A stretch of 64,000 nucleotides of DNA from DASWNP01 sp036399175 (GTDB taxonomy: Bacteria > Acidobacteriota > Blastocatellia > Pyrinomonadales > Pyrinomonadaceae): assembly GCA_036399175.1 (NCBI GenBank), contig DASWNP010000049.1, positions 59,962-123,961 of the forward strand, read 5' to 3'. Below are positions 36,008 to 43,376 of the stretch, one piece after another. The notes beneath the pieces were generated by a model, which had not been told where the DNA came from, made no database searches, and saw only the letters and a program-made list of their open reading frames with translations. The translations under genes were made by a program, and so were the position numbers. Position 1 is the stretch's first letter, and each line of letters starts with the position of its first letter.

Positions 36008-37174
36008 ATGCGAACGAAGGTCAAGCGCGAGCCCGTGGCGACTGCGGCACAAAGAGCGGCCTGTATGTGCAGGCTGCGCTTTCCAAAGAGCAGGACGGGC
36101 GCAATTGTAGTGTGCGGAACTCGTGTCCCGAATTTCCGCAGCAGGTGGAACAAGCCGTTGCCGAAAGCGACTAAGAAGACGAGGAGACGCTCCAAAGTTC
36201 GAGTTAACAACCCGAACTCGCCCGTCTCCAGCGAAAGAACTTCCGGGGGCAGCAATCGGCTCGCCATTTATAAGCGAAACCCGACGACCAAACAGATTAT
36301 CTCCAAGACACAGGACAACGTGACGGCATGGATTCCGCTCACGCCTCACCCTCTCGACCCGAATGCTCCTTATTCTCCGCCTCACCTCTACGACGGACTC
36401 GGTAATGACCGGGGCGTGATTTCAGAACGTGACGACCCGGGCGAACATCCGCGAGGTTTGTTCGTGCACATTAATTACGGCCAGAGACGGACTCTCGTCA
36501 CGCGAGAGACAGCGCCGGACGGAACGGCTCAGGAGGTGAAGAGAGACTGTGTGTACGTCATCGCCACGCCGACCACCAAGAATGTCCCGACACCAGAGAA
36601 TCCCAATAATCAGGTGATTCAGTACGCTTCCGGATGGATGGACATCGAGGCCGTCGACGAGCTTTATCGCAACGATGTTAAGGCCATGCAGGCCATACCG
36701 ACTCGTGAACCGGAGAGGCCGGCCAGTTACAGCCAGTGCAGGATTTCAGGGGGCGACCGTACTAAGTACGAGGTGGGAGGTAAAAAGCTCAGGGTCAGGC
36801 CATGCGTTGCTGAAAAGGGTGCTGAAAGGGCTGAGGACTATCTAGGCCGCACCCGCGACCCCAACACCAAGAAAGATTTCGTGAATCTGCTTTACAGCCT
36901 GCCACATCACGGCGGCATATCCTGTGACACTTTCCCTGTCGATACCCCCTTCTACGCCCTCAAACCGCCCCAGAACCCGCTGCCCGTCAACATCCCTCTC
37001 TACGAGCCAATGAGCGAGCGGCAGGCCAGAATAGGCGGAAGACCTGCTTTCCTACGGTTCGTTTACGGCTATGTCGAGATTAAAACCGGCGAGCCCTCGC
37101 CCAACGAATTCAGACGAGAGTACGGATGGATTGCGAACGAGGCCATTGACTGTTCACCACCGCCGCCACCCTAA
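36008..37174 (+). CDS. Orphan protein of unknown function with SH3-like segments
   Basis: 388 residues from ATG 36008, which follows GGGGAG. The first 90 residues are very basic (KKTRRRSKVRV). About residues 145-215 read GLFVHINYGQRRTLVTRE to GWMDIEAV, and about 330-380 read IPLYEPMSERQARIGG to GWIANEAI; both end in a G-W-hydrophobic motif like bacterial SH3 repeats. Six or more cysteines are scattered through it. The C-terminus is polyproline. Codon use is less GC-biased than in neighbours, suggesting recent acquisition. The next gene starts 91 bp downstream, same strand. I do not recognise the family. Confidence 0.6.
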   Translation: MRTKVKREPVATAAQRAACMCRLRFPKSRTGAIVVCGTRVPNFRSRWNKPLPKATKKTRRRSKVRVNNPNSPVSSERTSGGSNRLAIYKRNPTTKQIISKTQDNVTAWIPLTPHPLDPNAPYSPPHLYDGLGNDRGVISERDDPGEHPRGLFVHINYGQRRTLVTRETAPDGTAQEVKRDCVYVIATPTTKNVPTPENPNNQVIQYASGWMDIEAVDELYRNDVKAMQAIPTREPERPASYSQCRISGGDRTKYEVGGKKLRVRPCVAEKGAERAEDYLGRTRDPNTKKDFVNLLYSLPHHGGISCDTFPVDTPFYALKPPQNPLPVNIPLYEPMSERQARIGGRPAFLRFVYGYVEIKTGEPSPNEFRREYGWIANEAIDCSPPPPP

Positions 37175-37265
37175 GCGACGCCGCCCGCTTGAAGCTGTCA
37201 GGACTTCGGTCTCGCAGGCGTTCGGAGGTGAATCGAGCCCGGCAATCAAACCGGGGGGAGCGCAC

Positions 37266-37727
37266 ATGATTATCCGCAGAGAACAGTTTGAAGTTTTTGA
37301 GCCGGTGGCCGAACTAGCTTTCATCGACGAGATGGTGGAGCAACTGCTGGAGGAGCACGCCGACGTAGAGGTCGAGCTGCCAGAACAAATGCTCAGTCTC
37401 GAAGAGATTCCGGAAGAGATGTTGCGAGTGATGGTTCTTAAAGGTGTGAACAGAGCGCGCGGCTACGGCATCGAAGAGCAATCATCCATCGCCTCTTTCG
37501 TTTCGCTGATGTTCGTGGTCGCTCCGAATTTCGACGAACATCCTCTCATCAGGCGTATCCTGAGCGACGAAAGACATCCTTCCGATTCGAGAATCGACCT
37601 GCTCTGGGAGCAGACCTCCGAAGACAATTGGGAGGCAGCCGAAGAGATGTACAACCCGCACGCGTGGCAAGTCAATCTTCCCACAGAGCGACCAGGCGAC
37701 GCTCTCGCAGGCCGCTCTGAGAACTAA
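37266..37727 (+). CDS. Small acidic protein of unknown function, downstream partner of the orphan gene
   Basis: 153 residues, acidic. It begins MIIRREQFEVFEPVAELAFI and contains VNRARGYGIEEQSSIASFVS and FVVAPNFDEHPLIRRIL. This layout recalls small helical proteins I have seen beside type VI or contractile-injection-system cargo genes, but that is from memory and uncertain. GGGGGGAG precedes ATG 37266. The arrangement fits a cargo-and-partner pair with the upstream gene, though no secretion components are in the window. Confidence 0.6.
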   Translation: MIIRREQFEVFEPVAELAFIDEMVEQLLEEHADVEVELPEQMLSLEEIPEEMLRVMVLKGVNRARGYGIEEQSSIASFVSLMFVVAPNFDEHPLIRRILSDERHPSDSRIDLLWEQTSEDNWEAAEEMYNPHAWQVNLPTERPGDALAGRSEN

Positions 37728-37803
37728 CCTCGCATGGCATCGTAACAGTAAGTTTTCACCCTCGCGGAGCGCAGCATCGTAAGCCCGCCCGGCAATTCGA
37801 CAA

Positions 37804-38976
37804 TCACTTCAACAGAATCTCTCTGTAGAGTTCGAGGGCGCGCTCGTCGCCGGTGCGTGCGAGCATGAGGAGCGCCTGGCGTCGAACTTCGGGCTTCGCG
37901 TGAGTGCGTGCGATTTTGAGCAGGAGGGGGACAGCCTCTTCTCTGGGGCGACGACTGAGGGCGACGACGGCCTGCTTCTGAATCTCGGTCTCGGCGTCGG
38001 TCTGCTCGATGGTGCCCGCGATTGTCGTGGCGCTCTGCTCTCCGGCGCGTTGGCCGAGATGCGCGAGAGCCTTCTTTCTCATCTCGGGGTCTTGGTCGCT
38101 GGCGGCGACTTTGATGAGAAAGCTTGTGGCCTCGCGGCTCTCGTTGCGGCTGACGGATGAGAGCACGGCTCTCTTCAAGTCCTGTTGGAAGAGCGACGAG
38201 TAGAGATTCTGAAGGGCGGCGAGCGTGGCGGCGTCTCTGGTCTGGCCGAAGGCCGCGACGGCGCGGCGGCGGATTTCCTGACTCTCGCGTTCGCTTCGCG
38301 CGAGGTCGAGCAGGAAACTCTGTCGGGCGGGCGTCGTATTGGGCGTGCGCCCGAGCCAGGAGACGGCCTGTATGCGAACGCCCTCGACGGTCGAGGTGCG
38401 CGCGAGGCTTTCGAGCACGTCGCCGACGCGGCGGTCGTCGTGCAGCGCGATGGCTTTGGTCGCGTCCGCGCCAATCTCGCCCGAGCGCGCCGATTCGGCG
38501 AGGCCGCGCAGCAGGTTGATGCTCTCTTCGTTGCCCGCGCGACCGAGCCAGTAGACGGGATAGCCGCCGTATTCATGCTTGCGCTCAAGATTGTAAACCT
38601 CGATGCGCGAGATGTCGCCCGACTCGCGCGAGCGAAGCAGGAAGACGCCGAGGTTGCGCGTCTCCGCGCGTACGCTCTGCGAGTCGATGCTGACGCCGGT
38701 GGCGGAGTCGTTGACGCCGGTGATGTAGCTTCGGCTGCCGTCCTCCGAGATGTACTCGAAATCGACGAGGACGCCGGGGCGCACGTCGAAGGAGTAAGCC
38801 GTCCAGAAGCGCGACTGCGGTGAACTGGTGCGTCCCTGTCGGACGGCGGCCTCCATCCTGGCGGCGAGGTCTGCGCCTTCGACCGGCGTGAAGTTTTTGC
38901 CCTGCTGTGCGCGCGTGTTCGTCGCGCATAAAAGGAGCGTGAGCGCGAAGCACATCGAGAGATTTATTCTACGCAT
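37804..38976 (-). CDS. Secreted HEAT-repeat protein
   Basis: 390 residues with a signal peptide (1-23, cut after NTRAQ). After an N-terminal domain (about 30-130), paired helices of HEAT type run to the end (VRIQAVSWLGR, IRRRAVAAFGQ, MRKKALAHLGQ, IQKQAVVALSR, VRRQALLMLAR). HEAT solenoids bind proteins; no enzymatic motif is present. It is the fourth gene of the sigma/anti-sigma cluster and a likely paralogue of the C-terminal part of the next gene. Confidence 0.85.
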   Translation of the reverse strand: MRRINLSMCFALTLLLCATNTRAQQGKNFTPVEGADLAARMEAAVRQGRTSSPQSRFWTAYSFDVRPGVLVDFEYISEDGSRSYITGVNDSATGVSIDSQSVRAETRNLGVFLLRSRESGDISRIEVYNLERKHEYGGYPVYWLGRAGNEESINLLRGLAESARSGEIGADATKAIALHDDRRVGDVLESLARTSTVEGVRIQAVSWLGRTPNTTPARQSFLLDLARSERESQEIRRRAVAAFGQTRDAATLAALQNLYSSLFQQDLKRAVLSSVSRNESREATSFLIKVAASDQDPEMRKKALAHLGQRAGEQSATTIAGTIEQTDAETEIQKQAVVALSRRPREEAVPLLLKIARTHAKPEVRRQALLMLARTGDERALELYREILLK

Positions 38977-39384
38977 CTTCCTTAAAACCTCTTCGATGAA
39001 ACGATGGACGCTGCACGCGGAAGGCCGGAGTCAGAATCGTCTGCCGAAGCGCGGGCGAAGCTGCCGGGCGGGCGACGGAGGGAGGGACTATCCCGTGTCG
39101 CTCCGCGCAGCCTCTTGTTAGCGCGTCGGGCGTCTGTTGCATTCCGCGTGCAGCGTTCATCGTTTCATCCGTCTTTGGCCGCCTTTCACTCGTCGCGCGG
39201 CAACACTTCACCGTCCCCTGTCTCAAAAGCTTGAGTCGGGTTTTAGGAAGCGACTGCGGCCTGCGAGCTAACGGCTCAGAGCTAGCGTCCGGTTAAATTT
39301 TCCGTGCGGCGAAGTTCGAGTTTTGCGCGTGCGCGCTCGTCGGTTGAGGCGAGCGCGCAGGGGCGCGCGTGTTTCAAGTACGAC
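38977..39384. other. Intergenic region (408 bp) with a 28-bp inverted repeat
   Basis: Dominated by the inverted repeat at 38995-39169, which lies 18 bp before the HEAT gene start. Right of it, 39295-39307 contains AAATTTTCCGTGC, similar to the first element of the promoter-like blocks at 26.9 and 34.2 kb but without the rest. No ORF is supported. Confidence 0.55.
38995..39169. repeat. 28-bp inverted repeat enclosing about 120 bp, upstream of the HEAT gene
   Basis: The segment at 38995-39022 (begins GATGAAACGATGGACG) is matched by the reverse complement of 39142-39169 with 27 of 28 identities. The enclosed DNA is GC-rich with further short complementarities. The arms are not iterated short words, unlike the other families. 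Confidence 0.8.
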
Positions 39385-40764
39385 TTACTTGAGGATGTCC
39401 ATCAGGAAGCGGATGACATCAGGGTCTTTACTACGACTGAGCGCGTTGATGGCTTTCTTCCTGCGCTCGACGGGCGCGTTGCTGCGCACTATCTCCATCA
39501 GCTTCTGCGTGGCGCGCTTGCTCTGGTAGTGGCTGATGTTGCTGATGATGACATCCTTCAGCTCTTCGTCGCGCTCGGAGTCGTAGAGCGAAAGGAGCAC
39601 TTCGAGGTCAGCGTCGGTGTTGCGGTTCGGAATCGAGCGGCTGCGTTGAGCGATGGCGCTGATGGCCGTGGAGCGAAGCTCCGTGTTGGTCGCGGTGCGG
39701 GCAATCTGCGCGAGCCTTTCTCCGGCGCGCTCGCTGATGCGATTGCCGAGTCCGGCGACGACCTGCTTTCTAATCTCAAGGTTCTGCTCGGAGTCGTAGA
39801 TTCTGAACAACTCATCGACGGGCGCTTCGCCCTTGCGATTCGTGGCGAGCAGGTAGATGGCGTGTTTGCGCCCTTCGAGCGTGCGCGCGTTCATGCCGAG
39901 GTCGCCGAGAATCTGTACGGCGCGGGGGCTTTCGTGGCGCGCGATGGCGTGCAGGGCTGTATCGACGACGCCGTTATCGCTGAACTCCGCCTGCATGGCC
40001 TGTTCCCTGAGCGGCTCAAGCACGCTCTCGTCGTTGATACGCCCGAGCGCGGCGATAGCCTTGAGACGCAGATTCATGTCGCCGCCGCGCGCGATGTTGA
40101 GAAGCGACGGGACGGCTTCCCTGCCGCCGTGACGACCGAGCAGGGTGATGGCCGCTTCCTTGAGACGAGGCGCGGAGTTTGAGTTGAGCACGTCGTTGAT
40201 GAGCGACGAGCAGCGCGCCGGTTCCGACTGGCAGAGGCTCTGCAAGGCGATGATTTTTATCTCCACGTCGGCCTCGCGCGCCGCCTGCTCGGCGGCCTTC
40301 GGGTCGATGGCGAGAGTTATCTGCGTGCGAAGCTTCTTGGCGTCGTCCACCCAGCTCGATTTCGGGTAGTCGCTCACGAGGCGCGCGAGCGTCGAGTTGG
40401 CGTCCTGATACTTGTTGAGCTTCCACTGCGAATAGGCCAGATAGAAGTAGGCTGCATCGACGTACTTGTCGTTCGGATATTCGGCGATGAAGCGATTGAA
40501 GCGCTCGGCGGCGCGCGCCCACTTCTCTTCGTCGATGAGGTTGCGCCCTTCGACGAAGGCTTTCATGGCGGCGTCCGAGCCTGCCGTCGTTGACGACTGG
40601 ACGAGACGGTTGAGCAGCTCGCGCTCCTGCGCGCCCGCGCGGGCGGGTGCGGCGCAGATGAAGAGCGCGGCGGCGAAGAAGGCGAGGGAGAAGAAGAGAC
40701 CGACGCCGGGCGTGCGCCCTTTGCGGCTCGAAGCGCGTGGATGAATTGCGAATAAGTGCGACAT
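39385..40764 (-). CDS. Secreted TPR plus HEAT-repeat protein (BamD-like N-terminal half)
   Basis: 459 residues. N-terminal signal-like segment (about 22-48, FFSLAFFAAALFICAAPARAGAQ). Residues about 65-165 are TPR-like as in BamD/YbgF proteins (AERFNRFIAEYPNDKYVDAA, ARLVSDYPKSSWVDDA). From about 180 to the end are HEAT repeats (LRLKAIAALGR, LRSTAISAIAQ, ERRKKAINALSR). Probably a periplasmic adaptor. It is third in the sigma/anti-sigma cluster, 65 bp after the anti-sigma gene. Confidence 0.82.
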   Translation of the reverse strand: MSHLFAIHPRASSRKGRTPGVGLFFSLAFFAAALFICAAPARAGAQERELLNRLVQSSTTAGSDAAMKAFVEGRNLIDEEKWARAAERFNRFIAEYPNDKYVDAAYFYLAYSQWKLNKYQDANSTLARLVSDYPKSSWVDDAKKLRTQITLAIDPKAAEQAAREADVEIKIIALQSLCQSEPARCSSLINDVLNSNSAPRLKEAAITLLGRHGGREAVPSLLNIARGGDMNLRLKAIAALGRINDESVLEPLREQAMQAEFSDNGVVDTALHAIARHESPRAVQILGDLGMNARTLEGRKHAIYLLATNRKGEAPVDELFRIYDSEQNLEIRKQVVAGLGNRISERAGERLAQIARTATNTELRSTAISAIAQRSRSIPNRNTDADLEVLLSLYDSERDEELKDVIISNISHYQSKRATQKLMEIVRSNAPVERRKKAINALSRSKDPDVIRFLMDILK

Positions 40765-40829
40765 GGTTTTTATTTCCTGAAAAAAGTTTAAGGGGGAACG
40801 GCGTGCGGCGCTTTCGGTCGGACGAAGTA

Positions 40830-41909
40830 TTAATAGACTTGCAGCGCCGCGATGATTTCGTTCTTCTTCATACGCTCGGTAATCGAGCGCAATTCGTCGG
40901 TCGAGGGCTTATCCTCCAGATTTGCGATGTCGAGCAGGTAAGGCTCAAGCGTGCTCAGGAGTCTCTCGGTCGGGACGTTGCCGCCGTTGTCGGCGTCGCG
41001 CCGGAGCAGGATATTTTCGTTGAGCAGCTCTCTGGAAAGCCTCTTTTCGTAGGCGACATCGGCGGTCGAGGGGCCTTCGGCGGCGCTCATGTTCTTGAAG
41101 GAGCGCAAAAGCAGTTGAGCTTTCTCGATGTGTCGCGCCACTTCCCTGTCTTCGACCTCAGCCGCAGGCTGGACGGGCGTCTGTGCGACGGAAACCAGCA
41201 CCGCTTCATTCAGCAAAGGGTCTTCGTCGAGGGCGAGAGCGTGTCCCGTGTCGATGATTTCGTCTTTGGCCGACGCGCGGCTGCTCGCCGCGACGATTCG
41301 CGGACTCCGCCCGCGCACCTCGGCGACGCTCAAGGCTTTCGCCGCGCGCAGGCCGCCGTCGCTTTCGGCAGCTTTCGCCGAAGCCGCCTTCGTTCCGAAA
41401 TCGACCGAGCCTGTCTTTGCCTCTGCGTCAACCGCCGGTTTGCTTTCAATAGACTCGACGGGCGCAGCGCTCAAACCGGTTTCAGACGCGGAGCGGCTGG
41501 CGACTTCCGTCGTCTGAGCGGCGCGGCGTGAATTGAAGACGAGGACGGAAGCGGCGAGGACGGCGAAGACGACGAGCGCCGCAGAGGCCGCCAGCGCGGG
41601 CGTGAGACGCAAGGTGCCGACGAGCGCGGCCAGACGCTCGCGCATTCGCTCGAAGGTCGAGATGGGCGGCGCGGGCGGCGCGCTTCGGCCTCGCTCGATT
41701 TCGAGGCTGACTCTTTGCCAGAGCGCGGGGCTGACTTCGATGTCGCGCCGGTAGCTCGTGTATAGCTCCTGCTCGCAGACGAGCGCGTCGAAGGCGGCGG
41801 CGCAATCCGTGCAGGCGGCGACGTGGCCGGAGACCTGACGGCTCATCTCTTGCTCAAGCTCGTCGTCCAGATATTCTTCGATGACGGCCAGACATTCGTT
41901 GCATCTCAT
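40830..41909 (-). CDS. Membrane anti-sigma factor with N-terminal zinc finger (zf-HC2)
   Basis: 359 residues. The zinc-binding domain is MRCNECLAVIEEYLDDELEQ followed by HVAACTDCAAAF, the H-x3-C-x2-C pattern of ZAS anti-sigma factors. A membrane helix is at about 108-128 (ALAASAALVVFAVLAASVLVF). The long periplasmic part (about 130-359) is Ala/Ser-rich, then helical. The ATG overlaps the sigma stop codon (TAATG), so the two are translationally coupled and should form a sigma/anti-sigma pair at the inner membrane. Confidence 0.9.
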   Translation of the reverse strand: MRCNECLAVIEEYLDDELEQEMSRQVSGHVAACTDCAAAFDALVCEQELYTSYRRDIEVSPALWQRVSLEIERGRSAPPAPPISTFERMRERLAALVGTLRLTPALAASAALVVFAVLAASVLVFNSRRAAQTTEVASRSASETGLSAAPVESIESKPAVDAEAKTGSVDFGTKAASAKAAESDGGLRAAKALSVAEVRGRSPRIVAASSRASAKDEIIDTGHALALDEDPLLNEAVLVSVAQTPVQPAAEVEDREVARHIEKAQLLLRSFKNMSAAEGPSTADVAYEKRLSRELLNENILLRRDADNGGNVPTERLLSTLEPYLLDIANLEDKPSTDELRSITERMKKNEIIAALQVY

Positions 41910-42541
41910 TACTGCACACTCCCCAGATAAGGGCCGATACGGCGGCGCATGGCTGCGCGCGCGCGGTGGAGATCGGTCTTGAGCTTGCCTATCGAGAAAC
42001 CCGTTATCTCCGAAATCTCCTCGTAGCTGCGCTGCTGAAAAACCTTGAGCGTGAAGACGAGTCGTTTGTCTTCGTCGAGCGTCAGGAGCGCATCCTGTAT
42101 GACGCCGCTCAATTCCTTGTCGAGCAACTGTCCTGCGGGCGACGGTCGAGCGTCGCAGATTTCCATGACGGGCTCTTCGTCGATGCCGATCTGCCGCTGC
42201 TGCCGGGGGCGCGTGCGAAGCGATTCGCGCGCGACGTTCTTGGCGATACCGAAGAGCCAAGTGGAGAGCTTCGAGTCGTCACGGAGCGAGGGCAGGTGCT
42301 GGTAGGCGCGGACGAAGGTCTCCTGCGCCAAATCCTCGGCCAGCTCGCGCTCGCCGACCATGTCGTAGATGAAGCTGATGATGGGGCGGGCGTAGCGGTC
42401 GAAGATGAGGCGGAAAGCCTCCTCGTCGCCTCGCCTGACGCGCTCGACCAGTTCCTCGGGACTATTCATCAAGGCTCCAGCGTATGCGCCCGGCTGACCC
42501 GTCTCAATCGTCATCGTGTTAATAGCCAGCGGCTTCATCAT
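41909..42541 (-). CDS. ECF sigma factor (RpoE/SigW-like)
   Basis: 210 residues. Region 2: LIFDRYARPIISFIYDMVG and ELAEDLAQETFVRAYQHL, with LSTWLFGIAKNVARESLR. Region 4: LTLDEDKRLVFTLKVFQQRS and YEEISEITGFSIGKLKTDL. GGGAG lies just before ATG 42541; later Mets (residues 10 and 25) are possible starts. It heads the cluster sigma, anti-sigma, TPR-HEAT, HEAT, which looks like an envelope-response unit. Confidence 0.93.
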   Translation of the reverse strand: MMKPLAINTMTIETGQPGAYAGALMNSPEELVERVRRGDEEAFRLIFDRYARPIISFIYDMVGERELAEDLAQETFVRAYQHLPSLRDDSKLSTWLFGIAKNVARESLRTRPRQQRQIGIDEEPVMEICDARPSPAGQLLDKELSGVIQDALLTLDEDKRLVFTLKVFQQRSYEEISEITGFSIGKLKTDLHRARAAMRRRIGPYLGSVQ

Positions 42542-42706
42542 TGCTCCCGTTGGGTAAGTGTGACGGGCGGCGGAAAGGTTTCAAAAAAGTTGCGCCCGCG
42601 CAACCGGCGACGAAGCAAGACCGCGTAAACACGAGCATTTTCGCCTATCTTCGCGCTATTTGCCACTAATCCAAAACGCCCCGGCAGACCACAGAGACCG
42701 TCGAGA

Positions 42707-42745
42707 CAAAAGAAAAGAGCGAGCCCGCGCGGGCTCGCCCTCTTC
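42707..42745 (-). terminator. Rho-independent terminator of the double-glycine peptide gene
   Basis: The perfect palindrome GCGAGCCCGCGCGGGCTCGC (42719-42738), extended by GA/TC pairs, is followed on the minus strand by TCTTTTCTTTTG. It lies about 45 bp after the stop of the first peptide gene. Confidence 0.85.
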
Positions 42746-42788
42746 GGAGGTTCGGTTTCAGCGACCTGTTCGTGACTGCGGACTGAGC

Positions 42789-42947
42789 CTAGCTACTGCC
42801 GCCTTTGGCCTGTCCGGCGGGGGTCATCAGCCATCCGCCGCCTTTGACCTTCTTCTGCTCTTCGGGAGTCAACTCCTTCTCGTTCTTCGGCAGCTCTTTG
42901 ACCTGCGTGCGACGCTTGTTCGTTTTGTTCTCTTTCTTCTCGGCCAT
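42789..42947 (-). CDS. Double-glycine leader peptide 1
   Basis: 52 residues. It begins MAEKKENKTNKRRTQ, then VKELPKNEKELTPEEQKK, then VKGGGWLMTPAGQ. The E-L-x(7)-E-E-x(3)-V-x-G-G pattern is that of bacteriocin-type leaders cut after GG by C39-peptidase ABC exporters; the predicted product is about 15 residues, Gly-rich, without cysteine. AAGGAG lies 7 nt before ATG 42947. A -10-like TATAAT is at 43009-43014 and a terminator follows the gene. The paralogue is 81 bp upstream. No exporter or modifying enzyme is adjacent. A bacteriocin-like export role is inferred. Confidence 0.75.
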   Translation of the reverse strand: MAEKKENKTNKRRTQVKELPKNEKELTPEEQKKVKGGGWLMTPAGQAKGGSS

Positions 42948-43008
42948 GAGGTGTCTCCTTTTTAGTCTCGGGCTTCGGGTGGGAAGCGGGTTTTGCGTCG
43001 GAGTCTGA

Positions 43009-43014
43009 ATTATA
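43009..43014 (-). promoter_or_regulatory. Possible -10 box (TATAAT) for peptide 1
   Basis: A perfect TATAAT on the minus strand lies about 60 bp before ATG 42947, in the gap after peptide 2. At 17-bp spacing the -35 position is poor (only the GAC core matches), so peptide 1 may have its own weak or activated promoter. Confidence 0.4.
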
Positions 43015-43028
43015 CGCGTTCTTCCGGC

Positions 43029-43190
43029 TCAGGTCGTGCGCGTCAGGTTGGTGACAGTTTCGTTGACGCGATTGAGGCCGCCCTTCACACGCTTCTGCTC
43101 ATCCTGAGAAAGCTCCTTCTCCTGCTTCGGCAGTTCTCTGACCTGCGTGCGGCGCGTCGGCTTCTTCGTCTCTTCCGTTTTTCCAGGCAT
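43029..43190 (-). CDS. Double-glycine leader peptide 2
   Basis: 53 residues. It begins MPGKTEETKKPTRRTQ, then VRELPKQEKELSQDEQKR, then VKGG and LNRVNETVTNLTRTT. The region from RRTQV to VKGG aligns with peptide 1 with mostly conservative changes, while the segments after GG are unrelated, as expected for leader and core. The predicted product is Thr/Asn-rich without cysteine. AAGGAG lies exactly 7 nt before ATG 43190, as in peptide 1. Confidence 0.75.
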   Translation of the reverse strand: MPGKTEETKKPTRRTQVRELPKQEKELSQDEQKRVKGGLNRVNETVTNLTRTT

Positions 43191-43294
43191 GTCTGAACTC
43201 CTTTTCAACGATGATTGGCTAGCAAATTCATTCCTTTGGACGCCGAACCGAAGCCGGATTTGCAGACGGGCGGACGAAAAAGCGCGAGCCGCGC

Positions 43295-43335
43295 GACTAA
43301 AACAGAACGGGCGGAGGATTTTGCGCCTCCGCCCG
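43295..43335 (-). terminator. Terminator after the DUF5916 gene
   Basis: CGGGCGGAGG (43308-43317) pairs perfectly with CCTCCGCCCG (43326-43335); on the minus strand it is followed by TTCTGTTTTAG. It isolates the peptide genes from the upstream outer-membrane gene. Confidence 0.8.
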
Positions 43336-43376
43336 AAGATTATCGAGAGCCCGTCGGCAGTGTTGATGAATCCGGA

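Noticed and set aside
39295..39307. AAATTTTCCGTGC as a third copy of the promoter-like block
   Set aside because: The downstream GTGATTG and CGCGTTA elements are missing, so only the first element resembles the block.
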